DNA of 52,588 nt, from the NCBI GenBank assembly GCA_024636585.1, contig JAGXGS010000038.1, positions 1 through 52,588 on the forward strand, in the 5' to 3' direction. Below the pieces are notes generated by a model. The model saw only the letters and a list, made by a program, of their open reading frames with translations, searched no databases and was not told the DNA's origin. Each line of letters opens with the position of its first letter. Position 1 is the stretch's first letter. Positions 36,890 through 45,630 of the stretch are shown piece after piece. The position numbers and the translations under genes were made by a program. The stretch comes from Thiogranum sp. Lineage in GTDB: Bacteria > Pseudomonadota > Gammaproteobacteria > DSM-19610.

Positions 36890-37029
36890 TGTCATTGCGA
36901 TGCCTTGACCCGGAGGGTAAGGGTACCCGTAATGAACCACGGAGGGGTTCTATGGGCGCAGCTCGGCAATCTCGAGACGGCGCGGCCTCTGTAAAAGATT
37001 GCCGCGTCACTGCGTTCCTCGCAATGACA
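36890..37029. repeat. 140-bp MITE-like palindromic repeat
   Basis: TGTCATTGCGA (36890-36900) is mirrored exactly by TCGCAATGACA (37019-37029). Inside, GGCAATCT pairs with AGATTGCC (near 36964-37003) and a GGGTAAGGGTACCC segment lies near the left end. The sequence type, with GCAATCTCG and GCGTCACTGCGTTCCTCGCAATGAC, is that of a palindromic element seen in many unrelated bacteria. It occupies the gap between the stops of two convergent genes. No transposase is present. Confidence 0.75.
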
Positions 37030-37033
37030 GTCC

Positions 37034-38257
37034 CTAAAAATATCGCGCCAGACGCACACTGATGTAACTGTCGTCCGCGAATGCCGCGACTACATCGCTG
37101 TCATCGGTGTTGAGGAACCAGCGGCTTTCGAGCACGGCACTCCAGTGATTGGTCAGGCGCCGTTCCGCCTCGACCGACAACTGTATCGAGCGCTCATCGG
37201 TATCAACCACGAAACCCGCCAGCATGGATGTACCCTGCACATCGTTCAGCACCACACGCATACCCGCAAACAGGTCATTTTCGAACAACGTCGGCGGCGC
37301 CTCGGTAAAATCATCGTCGCGGCCATCGTATGAATACTCGAGTAACAGCCCGAGGTCGGCATCCGATTTGAACAGCTGATAGAGCGTGTATTCAAAGCCG
37401 GCGGTGGTGGCGAAAAAGTGGTCCCCATGCCGGGCGCGCCACAGGCCTTCGAATTTCCACAGCCAGCTGCCCCGGGTATATTGAATATCCGTGCCGGCCT
37501 GATCTATCAGATCATAGGTCGGCACCAGGCGAGTCGAGTCTGCGTTGGGAATAAAACGCGGTTCACGTCCGGTACCTTTGAAGTAATGCAGCCCGATATC
37601 CCAGGCACCAAGGTAATGTGCATAGCGCAGCGCCACATCGACGTGGCGCTGTTCCGCATCCGCCTCGTATTCAGCGTCGCTGTCGGTAACCAGAGGAAAC
37701 CGCAGGCGTCCTTCCGCGCCCGGGAATGTTCGTTCGCGGAATCCAGGCAGCACAAACAGGCTGACCGCTCCCCAATCCTGCTGGTATGACAACCTGAGCA
37801 TCGGCTGACCCAGTTTGTCTTCGCCATCGATGTCCTCAACCAGATCTGTCTGATTGATGATATCCACCAAATGACGTGACTCGGTCACGCCCCAGAACAC
37901 CCGGTTGACGCCGACCAACAGATCCCAGTTGAAACCGAAATGCTGCCACCAGAGTTCGCGCAGATCGGCATGGGTGCGGCGGCTGTCGCGCCCATCGAGG
38001 CGCACAAAAGGTATCAGCGAGAACTGGTTGTTGCGGTCTTCGCTTTCGAACCCGAACTCCGGCTGCAGCACCAGGCCCGGCTCCAGACCCCGGAACTGAT
38101 CCTCGAACTGCGGCGCTTCGACGAAAGCCCGCAGATCAGCCGCAATGAATCCGGAAATCCTGCGCTCGTAAGCCTGTGCCAGCGGCTGAATCAGTAACAG
38201 GACAATCAGCAATTGCAGGCGGCACCGCGCGCCGGAGCCATACGCGTTACATCCCAC
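37034..38257 (-). CDS. Probable outer-membrane beta-barrel protein
   Basis: 407-aa exported protein of unknown function. The signal peptide is LQLLIVLLLIQPLAQA. Then come alternating polar/aromatic stretches typical of barrel strands and a terminal phenylalanine (VRLARYF), a hallmark of BAM substrates. Acidic loops contain DGEDKLG and DGRDDDFTE. GTG 38257 overlaps the MFS stop; a longer frame to 38431 would run over the MFS gene. Co-location with an HcaT-like transporter suggests a shared uptake role, which is inference. Confidence 0.72.
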   Translation of the reverse strand: MGCNAYGSGARCRLQLLIVLLLIQPLAQAYERRISGFIAADLRAFVEAPQFEDQFRGLEPGLVLQPEFGFESEDRNNQFSLIPFVRLDGRDSRRTHADLRELWWQHFGFNWDLLVGVNRVFWGVTESRHLVDIINQTDLVEDIDGEDKLGQPMLRLSYQQDWGAVSLFVLPGFRERTFPGAEGRLRFPLVTDSDAEYEADAEQRHVDVALRYAHYLGAWDIGLHYFKGTGREPRFIPNADSTRLVPTYDLIDQAGTDIQYTRGSWLWKFEGLWRARHGDHFFATTAGFEYTLYQLFKSDADLGLLLEYSYDGRDDDFTEAPPTLFENDLFAGMRVVLNDVQGTSMLAGFVVDTDERSIQLSVEAERRLTNHWSAVLESRWFLNTDDSDVVAAFADDSYISVRLARYF

Positions 38258-39392
38258 GATCAGGCTCCTCTTCGATACCGCGCCAGGCAATCCAGCTGGC
38301 CAGCGCCGCAATGACCGCCGCAGCGATATACATCCACTGGGCGCCCACACCGTCCCAGAGATAACCGGCCGCCAGGCTGCCGACCGCGCCGCCCGCACCA
38401 AAACTGATACTGCTGTAGAGCGCCTGACCACGACCCTGATGCCGTCCGGTGAATAAATGATGAATCAGGTGTATCGCCACCGCGTGATAGACGCCGAAAC
38501 TGGCGGCGTGCAGTGCCTGGGCCAGGATCAGTATCCAGAGCTGCTCGACAAACACCGCGATCAGCAGCCAGCGCACCACGGTCAATGCGGTGGCGATCAG
38601 CAACAGGCGCCGTGCACCGATGCGCGGCAGCCAGTCCTGCATCTTGAGGAACACGCCGATTTCGGCAACCACACCCAGCGCCCAGAGTTGCCCGACAGCC
38701 GCTTCCGTGTAGCCATAGTCGACCAGGTACAGACTGTAGAAGGTGTAGTAAGGGCCATGGCTGGCCTGGATCAGGAAACACAACAAGAGGACCGATACCA
38801 CCGCCGGGCGACGCAGCACCGTCATCAGAGGTTCATCGTCGAGAGATGGATGGGCGGCAGCGCTTTCCGGCACCGCCAGACTGCTGATCCAGATACCACC
38901 AAAGAGCGCCAGCACGACCAGCGGCAACAGGCTGATCCCGACCCACTGGAACGCAAAGCCGAGACCCACAACGGCAATGATAAAACCGATCGAGCCCCAG
39001 AGCCGAACCGTGCTGTAGCGGTGCGGGTCGGCGCCAAGGTGATTGAGTGTGGTGGCTTCGAACTGCGGCAGCGCGGCATTCCAGAAAAAGCTGAACAGCA
39101 CCATGACAAATGCCATCCACCAGTAACTGCTGCCGAGGAACACACCGGCAAAGGTCAGCGTCGCCAGCAGCGACGCAATGCGCACGATCTTCATGCGTCG
39201 CCCGGTGTGATCGGCGATCCAGCCCCACACATTGGGTGCGACGATCTTGGTCGCCATGATGATAGCGATCAGCTCGCCGATCTCGACGATGCTGAACCCC
39301 AGAGTCTTGAGATACAGGCCCCAGTACGGCACCAGCGCACCGAGCGCGGCGAAATAAAACAGGTAGAACGCGGACAGGCGCCAGTAATACAT
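38247..39392 (-). CDS. HcaT-like MFS transporter
   Basis: 381-aa inner-membrane major-facilitator protein, about twelve hydrophobic segments. It resembles the HcaT (3-phenylpropionate permease) family: FYLFYFAALGALVPYWGLYLK, KIVAPNVWGWIADHTGRR (the A-loop motif) and GRHQGRGQALYSS. The substrate cannot be told. It overlaps the barrel-protein gene by 11 bp, so they are probably co-expressed. Confidence 0.88.
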   Translation of the reverse strand: MYYWRLSAFYLFYFAALGALVPYWGLYLKTLGFSIVEIGELIAIIMATKIVAPNVWGWIADHTGRRMKIVRIASLLATLTFAGVFLGSSYWWMAFVMVLFSFFWNAALPQFEATTLNHLGADPHRYSTVRLWGSIGFIIAVVGLGFAFQWVGISLLPLVVLALFGGIWISSLAVPESAAAHPSLDDEPLMTVLRRPAVVSVLLLCFLIQASHGPYYTFYSLYLVDYGYTEAAVGQLWALGVVAEIGVFLKMQDWLPRIGARRLLLIATALTVVRWLLIAVFVEQLWILILAQALHAASFGVYHAVAIHLIHHLFTGRHQGRGQALYSSISFGAGGAVGSLAAGYLWDGVGAQWMYIAAAVIAALASWIAWRGIEEEPDRGM

Positions 39393-39477
39393 CAGCAGGT
39401 CAGATCAGCACTGGCACCAGCGATTTCAGGATCAGCGTAACGATCCTGCCGGGCACTGCCCCTGCCGGCGCAGGCCA

Positions 39478-40578
39478 TCACGCCGGACTGGCGGGGATCA
39501 CCGGGGTGCCGGATTGCGTGTCGGCATTCTGGGCACGCTGGCGCAGATAGTGATCCATCAGCACCAACGCCAGCATGGCTTCCGCAATCGGTGTGGCGCG
39601 GATTCCGACGCACGGATCGTGGCGACCGGTGGTGATGACTTCCACCGGCTCGCCCGCAGTATTCACTGTCCGGCCCGGAATGCGCAGGCTCGAGGTCGGC
39701 TTGAGGGCAATGCTGACCAGCACGTCCTGACCGGAGGAAATACCACCAAGGACGCCGCCGGCCTGATTGCTGAGGAAACCCTCTGGCGTGATTTCATCGC
39801 GGTGTAATGTGCCCTTCTGCGCGACACTGGCGAAACCGGCGCCGATCTCCACACCCTTGACGGCATTGATGCTCATCATGGCATGGGCGATGTCGGCATC
39901 CAGCCGATCGAAAATCGGTTCGCCAAGTCCCGGCGGCACACCGATCGCGACGACATTGACGCGCGCGCCCACCGAATCGCCTTCCTTGCGCAGCGCGTCC
40001 ATATAGGTTTCCAGTTCGGCGACCTTGCCCGGATCGGGACAGAAAAACGGATTCTGTTCCACGCTACCCCAATCCTTGAGCTCGAGTTCAATCGGGCCAA
40101 GCTGCGCCAGGTAACCTCGGACTTCGATACCCAGCCGCTCGCGCAGATACTTTTTGGCAACCGCACCCGCGGCCACGCGCATGGCGGTTTCGCGAGCCGA
40201 TGAACGACCGCCACCCCGGTAATCCCGTAAACCATATTTCTGCTGATAGGTGTAGTCCGCGTGACCGGGCCTGAAGCGGTCCATGATCTTCGAGTAGTCC
40301 TTGGAACGCTGGTCAGTATTCTGGATGATCAGACCGATGGGTGCGCCGGTGGTTTTACCCTCGAACACACCGGACAGAATCTGCACCTCATCGCCCTCGC
40401 GGCGTTGCGTGGTGTGACGCGATTTTCCCGGCTTGCGCCGATCGAGGTCGAGCTGCAGATCGGCTTCGGACAGCGCCATGCCTGGCGGACAGCCGTCTAC
40501 GATGCAGCCAATGGCCGGTCCATGGCTTTCGCCGAAACCGGTGACCGTGAAGAGTTTTCCGAAGCTGTTTCCTGACAT
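39478..40578 (-). CDS. aroC: Chorismate synthase
   Basis: Makes chorismate from EPSP with reduced FMN, the last shikimate step. The 366-aa protein has [15 protein letters not shown] at the N-terminus and [36 protein letters not shown] and GISSGQDVL are further FMN/substrate blocks. The nearest neighbours on the minus strand are the MFS and barrel genes, 85 bp downstream. Confidence 0.96.
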   Translation of the reverse strand: MSGNSFGKLFTVTGFGESHGPAIGCIVDGCPPGMALSEADLQLDLDRRKPGKSRHTTQRREGDEVQILSGVFEGKTTGAPIGLIIQNTDQRSKDYSKIMDRFRPGHADYTYQQKYGLRDYRGGGRSSARETAMRVAAGAVAKKYLRERLGIEVRGYLAQLGPIELELKDWGSVEQNPFFCPDPGKVAELETYMDALRKEGDSVGARVNVVAIGVPPGLGEPIFDRLDADIAHAMMSINAVKGVEIGAGFASVAQKGTLHRDEITPEGFLSNQAGGVLGGISSGQDVLVSIALKPTSSLRIPGRTVNTAGEPVEVITTGRHDPCVGIRATPIAEAMLALVLMDHYLRQRAQNADTQSGTPVIPASPA

Positions 40579-40710
40579 AGGCGGCTATTGTACAGGAGTT
40601 TCGTCCGCTGAGAATGCGCCCGCGTCGATTCTAAAGCCTGATCAGGCGACGCCGTTAAGCACCCCGATCAAGTTACATTCTCCAGTACGTACAATCGCAA
40701 GGGGGCTATC

Positions 40711-40899
40711 GTGAGCCATCACGGTCAGAGGATCGGCAACTACATGGGCAAGCCGATTTTTGAATCAATCGAGCTAAGCGAGGACATCTACGTGTTCGAT
40801 CGCATTGCACAATACGAAGATGACGAGTTCCCGCTCGATCGTCTGAGTGAAAACGAACTGTTGATAGAACCAGGATTGATTTACCGGCACAAGGATTGA
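40711..40899 (+). CDS. Small conserved-looking protein
   Basis: 62 aa, soluble and acidic. MGKPIFESIELSEDIYVFDR then NELLIEPGLIYRHKD looks like a real small protein that I recall in similar form from related bacteria. GTG 40711 has GGGGG 6 nt upstream; ATG 40744 (51 aa) is the alternative start, with AGAGGA 12 nt upstream. It lies between aroC and hemN. Function unknown. Confidence 0.6.
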   Translation: MSHHGQRIGNYMGKPIFESIELSEDIYVFDRIAQYEDDEFPLDRLSENELLIEPGLIYRHKD

Positions 40900-40932
40900 T
40901 GCCGACTGCCATGGATGGCGGCCCGCAGGGGC

Positions 40933-42312
40933 CTATATCATCTTCGAGAATTTCTCTTCCGTCGGCACGCGATAGCGATCAAATATTTTGCAGATATTCC
41001 GGATCAACAGGCGTCCTCTGGCACTGATGTCCACGCGCCCGGCATCCAGTTGCACCAGGCCATCCGCTTCCATCTCGCTCAGCTGCGCAAGCTCACCGGA
41101 AAAATAGCGGTCGAAATCGACGCCGAACTGATTCGCAATCTGTGCCTTGTCGAGAGTGTTGTTGCAGATCAGCTGCTGGATCACTTCGCCACGTAAACGG
41201 TCATCGTCATTGATCGCAACACCCCGCACGATCGGCAGGCGCGATGCATCGAGTTCGCTATAGTAGTCATCGAGAACCGGAGTATTCTGCGCAAAGCCGC
41301 CAGGCATGGAGCTGATCGCACTTACTCCCATAGCCACCAGATCCGAATCCGAATGGGTGGAATAGCCCTGAAAATTACGGTGCAGCGTGCCGTTCTGCTG
41401 CGCCAGAACCAGTTCATCCTCGGCTACCGCAAAATGATCCATGCCGACATAGCGGTAGCCGGCGGCGGTCAGTTTCTCGATCGTCAGCGACAGGATGGCA
41501 AGCTTTTCATCGGCGCTCGGCAACTCTTCCACATTGATGCGACGCTGCGGTTTGAATCGCTCAGGAAGATGCGCATAGTTGAACACTGAAAGACGATCGG
41601 GCCGCACCTCGATCACCGCATCGAGCGTCTGTGCAAAACTTTCGGTGGTCTGCAGCGGCAAACCGTACATCAGGTCGATATTGATTGAACGAAATCCAAG
41701 CTCCCGCGCTTCGCGCATGGCGCCGAGTGTCTGCTCGGCGGACTGCAGTCGATGCACTGCCTTCTGCACACCGGGATCGAAATCCTGCACTCCCAGACTC
41801 ACCCGGTTGAAGCCGATCTCCCGCAACACCGGCAGCGTGCCGTCACGCACTTCACGCGGGTCGATTTCTATCGAGTATTCGCCCCTGTCATCGTCGCGAA
41901 GATTGAAGTGCCGGCGCAAGCGGCCCATCAACTCGGCCATCTGCTGCTCACTGAGAAAAGTCGGCGTACCGCCACCCCAGTGCAACTGCTCGACGGTACG
42001 CGCGGAATCCACCAGCGCTGACTGCAGTTCGATTTCGTGATACAGATGGTCGAGGTAAGGCTGCGCCTTGTTCCGGTTGCCGGTAATGATCTTGTTGCAG
42101 GCACAGAAAAAACACACATGGGCGCAAAACGGGATGTGCACATACAGCGACAGCGGCCGTCCGGTGGCGTTGCTCTCGCGCACCCAGTTGATGTAGTCCT
42201 GCGCCTGCACCCCGGGCGAAAACTCCATAGCGGTCGGATAGGAGGTGTAGCGCGGACCGCTGCCCTCGTAGCGCCGGATCAGATCAATATCGAATTCGAC
42301 TGAATTCACCAT
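40933..42312 (-). CDS. hemN: Oxygen-independent coproporphyrinogen III oxidase
   Basis: Radical-SAM enzyme that converts coproporphyrinogen III to protoporphyrinogen IX without oxygen. The 459-aa protein starts YEGSGPRYTSYPTAMEF-like and has HIPFCAHVCFFCACNKI, with cluster cysteines C63, C67 and C70 plus C72. The GGTPTF block and a C-terminal HemN domain follow. AGGGAG lies 6 nt before the start, and a perfect FNR box lies 53 bp upstream. Confidence 0.96.
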   Translation of the reverse strand: MVNSVEFDIDLIRRYEGSGPRYTSYPTAMEFSPGVQAQDYINWVRESNATGRPLSLYVHIPFCAHVCFFCACNKIITGNRNKAQPYLDHLYHEIELQSALVDSARTVEQLHWGGGTPTFLSEQQMAELMGRLRRHFNLRDDDRGEYSIEIDPREVRDGTLPVLREIGFNRVSLGVQDFDPGVQKAVHRLQSAEQTLGAMREARELGFRSINIDLMYGLPLQTTESFAQTLDAVIEVRPDRLSVFNYAHLPERFKPQRRINVEELPSADEKLAILSLTIEKLTAAGYRYVGMDHFAVAEDELVLAQQNGTLHRNFQGYSTHSDSDLVAMGVSAISSMPGGFAQNTPVLDDYYSELDASRLPIVRGVAINDDDRLRGEVIQQLICNNTLDKAQIANQFGVDFDRYFSGELAQLSEMEADGLVQLDAGRVDISARGRLLIRNICKIFDRYRVPTEEKFSKMI

Positions 42313-42338
42313 GGTTTTCTCCCTATACGTCCGCGAAG

Positions 42339-42378
42339 CTTATACAGCCACCGGATTGAGTGCGTTGATTTGTATCAA
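42339..42378 (-). promoter_or_regulatory. FNR/Anr box and -10 of the hemN promoter
   Basis: TTGATTTGTATCAA at 42365-42378 matches TTGAT-N4-ATCAA perfectly. On the minus strand TATAAG (42339-42344) follows after 20 nt, close to the 22 nt of a class II activated promoter. This predicts induction of hemN at low oxygen. Confidence 0.8.
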
Positions 42379-42386
42379 TGTGCTGT

Positions 42387-42557
42387 TCACTGCGTGTCGA
42401 CATCCAGACCCTTGATGTGGGTTTCGTTGATCTTCAACAACAACTGCTTGAACGGCAGACTACGCTCCTCCCGGGGCTCGACCACTTTCACGAAGCGCAG
42501 ATCTTCTTTGCCGAAGCGACAGCTGCCATCGCCATGGAAGCCCGCAGTTTGCGCGCG
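42387..42557 (-). pseudogene. Possible frameshifted relic or small ORF upstream of hemN
   Basis: An open frame of 56 codons between prmB and hemN reads protein-like (FGKEDLRFVKVVEPREERS, ending in LDVDTQ) but has no ATG. The only likely start is an internal GTG. A neighbouring frame just upstream reads ATEFLSELERDARKLR and could join it by a single shift near 42555. It may be a decayed gene, a coding error in the source, or chance. I do not recognise a family. Confidence 0.3.
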
Positions 42558-42581
42558 TCACGTTCCAGTTCGCTCAGAAAT

Positions 42582-43508
42582 TCAGTCGCCGCGCCCAGCG
42601 ACCTGTGTAAATAGTGTCTTGCACTGCTCGAGCTGTTGCGCCTCGAGCAGAAACACCCCTTGCCCGCCGCGCTCGAATTCGAGCCACAGGAACGGGACGT
42701 CAGGGAAACATTCTGTCAGCATCTCCTCGCTGTTGCCGACCTCCACCACCAGAATACCGTCCGGCGCCAGATAATCCCCGGCCTGCGCGAGAATGCGCAC
42801 CACCACATCGAGGCCGCTACTGCCGGCCGCCAGACCAATTTCCGGCTCATGGCAATATTCGGCAGGTAATTGTGCCATTTCTTCTTCCGATACGTAGGGC
42901 GGATTACTGATAATGAGCTGGTAGCGCTGTGCGGGCAAGGCATCGAACAGGTCCGATTTTATCACCGTCACCCAGTCCTGGAGGCCATGCTGCTCGACGT
43001 TCCGCTGCGCCACGGCGACTGCTGCGTCGGAGATATCCGCTGCATCGACATGGGCATTTTCAAAATTGACGGCACAGGCAACTGCGATGCAGCCACTCCC
43101 CGTGCACAAATCCAGCACCTGTTCGACGCGTTCCGGCTGCAACCATGGCTCGAAACCGCGCTCGATCCATTCAGCCAGTGGCGAACGCGGCACCAGCACC
43201 GTCTCATCGACATAAAACGGCATGCCGGCAAACCAGGCTTCGTGCGTCAGGTAGGCCGCCGGTTTGCGCGTGTCGATGCGCGTCGCGATGATGTCCAGCA
43301 CCTGCGCGCGCTCTTCCGCCGTGACGCGCGCATCGAGATAGTGCTCGGGAAATCCCGTCGGCAGATGCAGTACGTGGCTGACCAGCACCAGCGACTCGTC
43401 GAACGCATTATCGGTGCCGTGCCCAAAAGTCAGGCCGGCCTCGCGAAAACGGCTTGCGCCCCAGCGCACCAGGTCGCGCAGGGTCTGTAATTCCGGATGA
43501 TCCAGCAT
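42582..43508 (-). CDS. prmB: Ribosomal protein L3 glutamine methyltransferase
   Basis: SAM-dependent enzyme that methylates a glutamine of ribosomal protein L3. The 308-aa protein has the helical N-domain (VRWGASRFREAGL), SAM loop LDLCTGSGCIAVA and the glutamine-binding NPPY at 202-205. Start 43508 gives a family-like length; starts up to 43583 would add an unlikely N-terminus. It is divergent from the Sco gene. Confidence 0.93.
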   Translation of the reverse strand: MLDHPELQTLRDLVRWGASRFREAGLTFGHGTDNAFDESLVLVSHVLHLPTGFPEHYLDARVTAEERAQVLDIIATRIDTRKPAAYLTHEAWFAGMPFYVDETVLVPRSPLAEWIERGFEPWLQPERVEQVLDLCTGSGCIAVACAVNFENAHVDAADISDAAVAVAQRNVEQHGLQDWVTVIKSDLFDALPAQRYQLIISNPPYVSEEEMAQLPAEYCHEPEIGLAAGSSGLDVVVRILAQAGDYLAPDGILVVEVGNSEEMLTECFPDVPFLWLEFERGGQGVFLLEAQQLEQCKTLFTQVAGRGD

Positions 43509-43560
43509 AGTTTGATGAAGCCCTATCGTTGACGCAGCGTCGATGGGATAATACCCACCC

Positions 43561-44208
43561 ATGAAAATATCCATATCAGGCACTTTGAATCAGGCCCTGC
43601 GGCGGATTATACCGTTGTTATGCGCCGCGGCGCTGCTCGCCGCCTGCACACCACCGCCGGAGCCCCCGCAACTCAGCCGTGGCACACTGCTGCCGTCGCC
43701 CAAACCATTGCTCGATTTTACGCTCACGGATCACACCGGAGCGGCATTTACCCGCGCAAATCTCACGGATGGCTGGACATTTGCCTTTTTCGGCTATACC
43801 CACTGCCCGGATGTCTGTCCCACCACGCTGGCTTCGCTGGTGCAACTGCGGCGTCAACTGGAAGGCACAATGCCCAGCGGAGAATTGCCCGGGACGGTGT
43901 TCATCAGCGTCGATCCGGAGCGCGACACGCCCGAACAACTGGCCGAATTCATGCCGTATTTTCATCCGGAGTTCCTCGGTGTAACGGGAGATGAAGAACA
44001 GATTCTCACCGTCACAAGACAGCTCGGCATTCTGCACGCCAAAGCCGAGGATGCCGGCGCTGATGATTACCTGGTGGACCACAGCGCCGCTATTATTCTT
44101 TTCGATCCGGACGGTGCTTTTCACGCCGTATTCGGCGTACCTCACGATCCCGTGGCCATGGCCGGGGATTTTCTGGCGCTCAAACACTACTACGAGGCAA
44201 TTCAATGA
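43561..44208 (+). CDS. Sco-family copper chaperone lipoprotein
   Basis: Delivers copper to, or reduces cysteines of, the CuA site of cytochrome oxidase. The 215-aa protein has lipobox LAAC (C29) and the thioredoxin-like fold. The copper site is C82-x3-C86 (CPDVC) with H174 (DYLVDHSAA). Its stop overlaps the PCuAC start by 4 bp (ATGA). With PCuAC this is a periplasmic copper relay. Confidence 0.93.
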   Translation: MKISISGTLNQALRRIIPLLCAAALLAACTPPPEPPQLSRGTLLPSPKPLLDFTLTDHTGAAFTRANLTDGWTFAFFGYTHCPDVCPTTLASLVQLRRQLEGTMPSGELPGTVFISVDPERDTPEQLAEFMPYFHPEFLGVTGDEEQILTVTRQLGILHAKAEDAGADDYLVDHSAAIILFDPDGAFHAVFGVPHDPVAMAGDFLALKHYYEAIQ

Positions 44209-44627
44209 AACGCATTCTGCTCGCATGTACGCTCCTCGTTTTCGGCGGGTCAGTTACCGCCGAGTCCTCTATCAATGTGACCAATGCCTGGGTGCGTGAA
44301 GCGCCTCCCTCGGCACGGATGCTGGCCGCTTACATGACGATCGAGAATTCCGGTGACGAAGAGCGCGTACTCAGCGCCGTCACCAGCCCCGATTTTGGTC
44401 ACGTCATGCTGCACAAGAGCGAAGTCGTCGATGGCGTGGCGCGCATGAGTCATGTCGGTGAGTTAGCGATTCCGGCACAGGGCCGGCTGGAACTCGCGCC
44501 CGGCAGCTATCACCTGATGATGCCGGCGCCGAAGGAACGTTTGACCGAAGGTGACCAGGTGACGTTTGAGCTGGTTTTTGGCGATGACAGGCTTTCCGTG
44601 CAGGCGGACGTTCGAAAAAAGCCTTGA
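44205..44627 (+). CDS. PCuAC-type copper chaperone
   Basis: Periplasmic Cu(I) carrier that works with Sco. The 140-aa protein has a signal peptide. The copper motif is exact: H70, ten residues, M81, twenty-one residues, then H103-x-M105. A Met also precedes the first site (M68). It overlaps both neighbours by 4 bp, so Sco, PCuAC and Psd are translated as a unit. Confidence 0.94.
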   Translation: MKRILLACTLLVFGGSVTAESSINVTNAWVREAPPSARMLAAYMTIENSGDEERVLSAVTSPDFGHVMLHKSEVVDGVARMSHVGELAIPAQGRLELAPGSYHLMMPAPKERLTEGDQVTFELVFGDDRLSVQADVRKKP

Positions 44628-45526
44628 ACGGTCGCGGCGAACAACCGGATGCAAGCTGGTCTGACTACCTGAAGTCCCTGCCACTGTATCTGCTGCCGCA
44701 GCATGCAATATCCCGTGCCACCTATTGGCTGACACGCATCGAGGCGCCCTGGTTCAAGAACCGGTTTATCGCCTGGTTTGCGCAGCACTATCAGGTGAAC
44801 TGGAGCGAGGCCGAATACCGGCGACCGGAAGACTACCGTCACTTCAACGAGTTTTTTACCCGGCCGCTGCGGGCAGGCGTGCGACCGATCGAGGGTGATG
44901 CGGCAACGGTCATCAATCCGGTCGACGCCGGCATCAGTCAACTGGGTGACATTCACCAGGACGCCATATTCCAGGCCAAGGGACACTCATTTGGCGTCGT
45001 CGATCTGCTGGGCGGTGATCCGGAACGGGCCAGGCCATTCCAGAACGGCAGCTTCATTACCTTATATCTTTCACCCCGTGAGTATCACCGGGTGCACATG
45101 CCGTTGACCGGCAGGCTGCGCGAGACTGTCTACGTGCCCGGCCGGTTGTTCAGCGTCGCACCACATACCACACGCGCCATACCTGATCTGTTCGCCCGCA
45201 ATGAACGACTCGTGGCGCTGTTCGACACCGATGCCGGGCCAATGGCTGTGGTGCTGGTGGGCGCAATCAACGTCGCCGCCATTGAAACAGTATGGTCGGG
45301 ACTGGTCACGCCGCCGCGCCGCAGCACCGTAGAGGTGCAGCCGATGCGGGAGCAAAACCTGAGCTTCGAGCGCGGCGAGGAAATCGGCCGTTTCAACATG
45401 GGTTCGACAGTCATCCTGCTGTTCGGCCCCGATCTTGTCGACTGGCGGGAAACACTGCCGACCGGCCAGGTGCTGAACATGGGCCAGGCATTGGGAAGCG
45501 TCAGAAATCCGCAGCCCGCAGAATAG
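44624..45526 (+). CDS. psd: Phosphatidylserine decarboxylase
   Basis: Pyruvoyl enzyme that makes phosphatidylethanolamine in the inner membrane. The 300-aa proenzyme has YRRPEDYRHFNEFFTRPLR, HRVHMPLTG and the self-cleavage site MGSTVILLF near residue 266, where the serine becomes the pyruvoyl group. The start is TTG 44624, overlapping the PCuAC stop; no better upstream or downstream start fits the family N-terminus. It is unusual to find psd tied to copper delivery genes. Confidence 0.93.
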   Translation: MNGRGEQPDASWSDYLKSLPLYLLPQHAISRATYWLTRIEAPWFKNRFIAWFAQHYQVNWSEAEYRRPEDYRHFNEFFTRPLRAGVRPIEGDAATVINPVDAGISQLGDIHQDAIFQAKGHSFGVVDLLGGDPERARPFQNGSFITLYLSPREYHRVHMPLTGRLRETVYVPGRLFSVAPHTTRAIPDLFARNERLVALFDTDAGPMAVVLVGAINVAAIETVWSGLVTPPRRSTVEVQPMREQNLSFERGEEIGRFNMGSTVILLFGPDLVDWRETLPTGQVLNMGQALGSVRNPQPAE

Positions 45527-45528
45527 GA

Positions 45529-45549
45529 TTTCCGGGACTGTACCGGAAA
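45529..45549 (+). terminator. Hairpin after psd
   Basis: TTTCCGG (45529-45535) and CCGGAAA (45543-45549) form a 7-bp stem with a 7-nt loop, 2 bp after the psd stop. No T run follows, so it is a weak terminator candidate or a 3' stabilising hairpin. Confidence 0.35.
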
Positions 45550-45630
45550 ACCGCAGCAGCCCATCGATGCCTGTTAACCTTTCGGAGCATGCCGCGTTAG
45601 CTGTCCCTGTAGGCCAAACAGGAAATCGTC

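Noticed and set aside
36890-37029. CRISPR or insertion sequence
   Set aside because: Single inverted-repeat element without spacers or a transposase frame.
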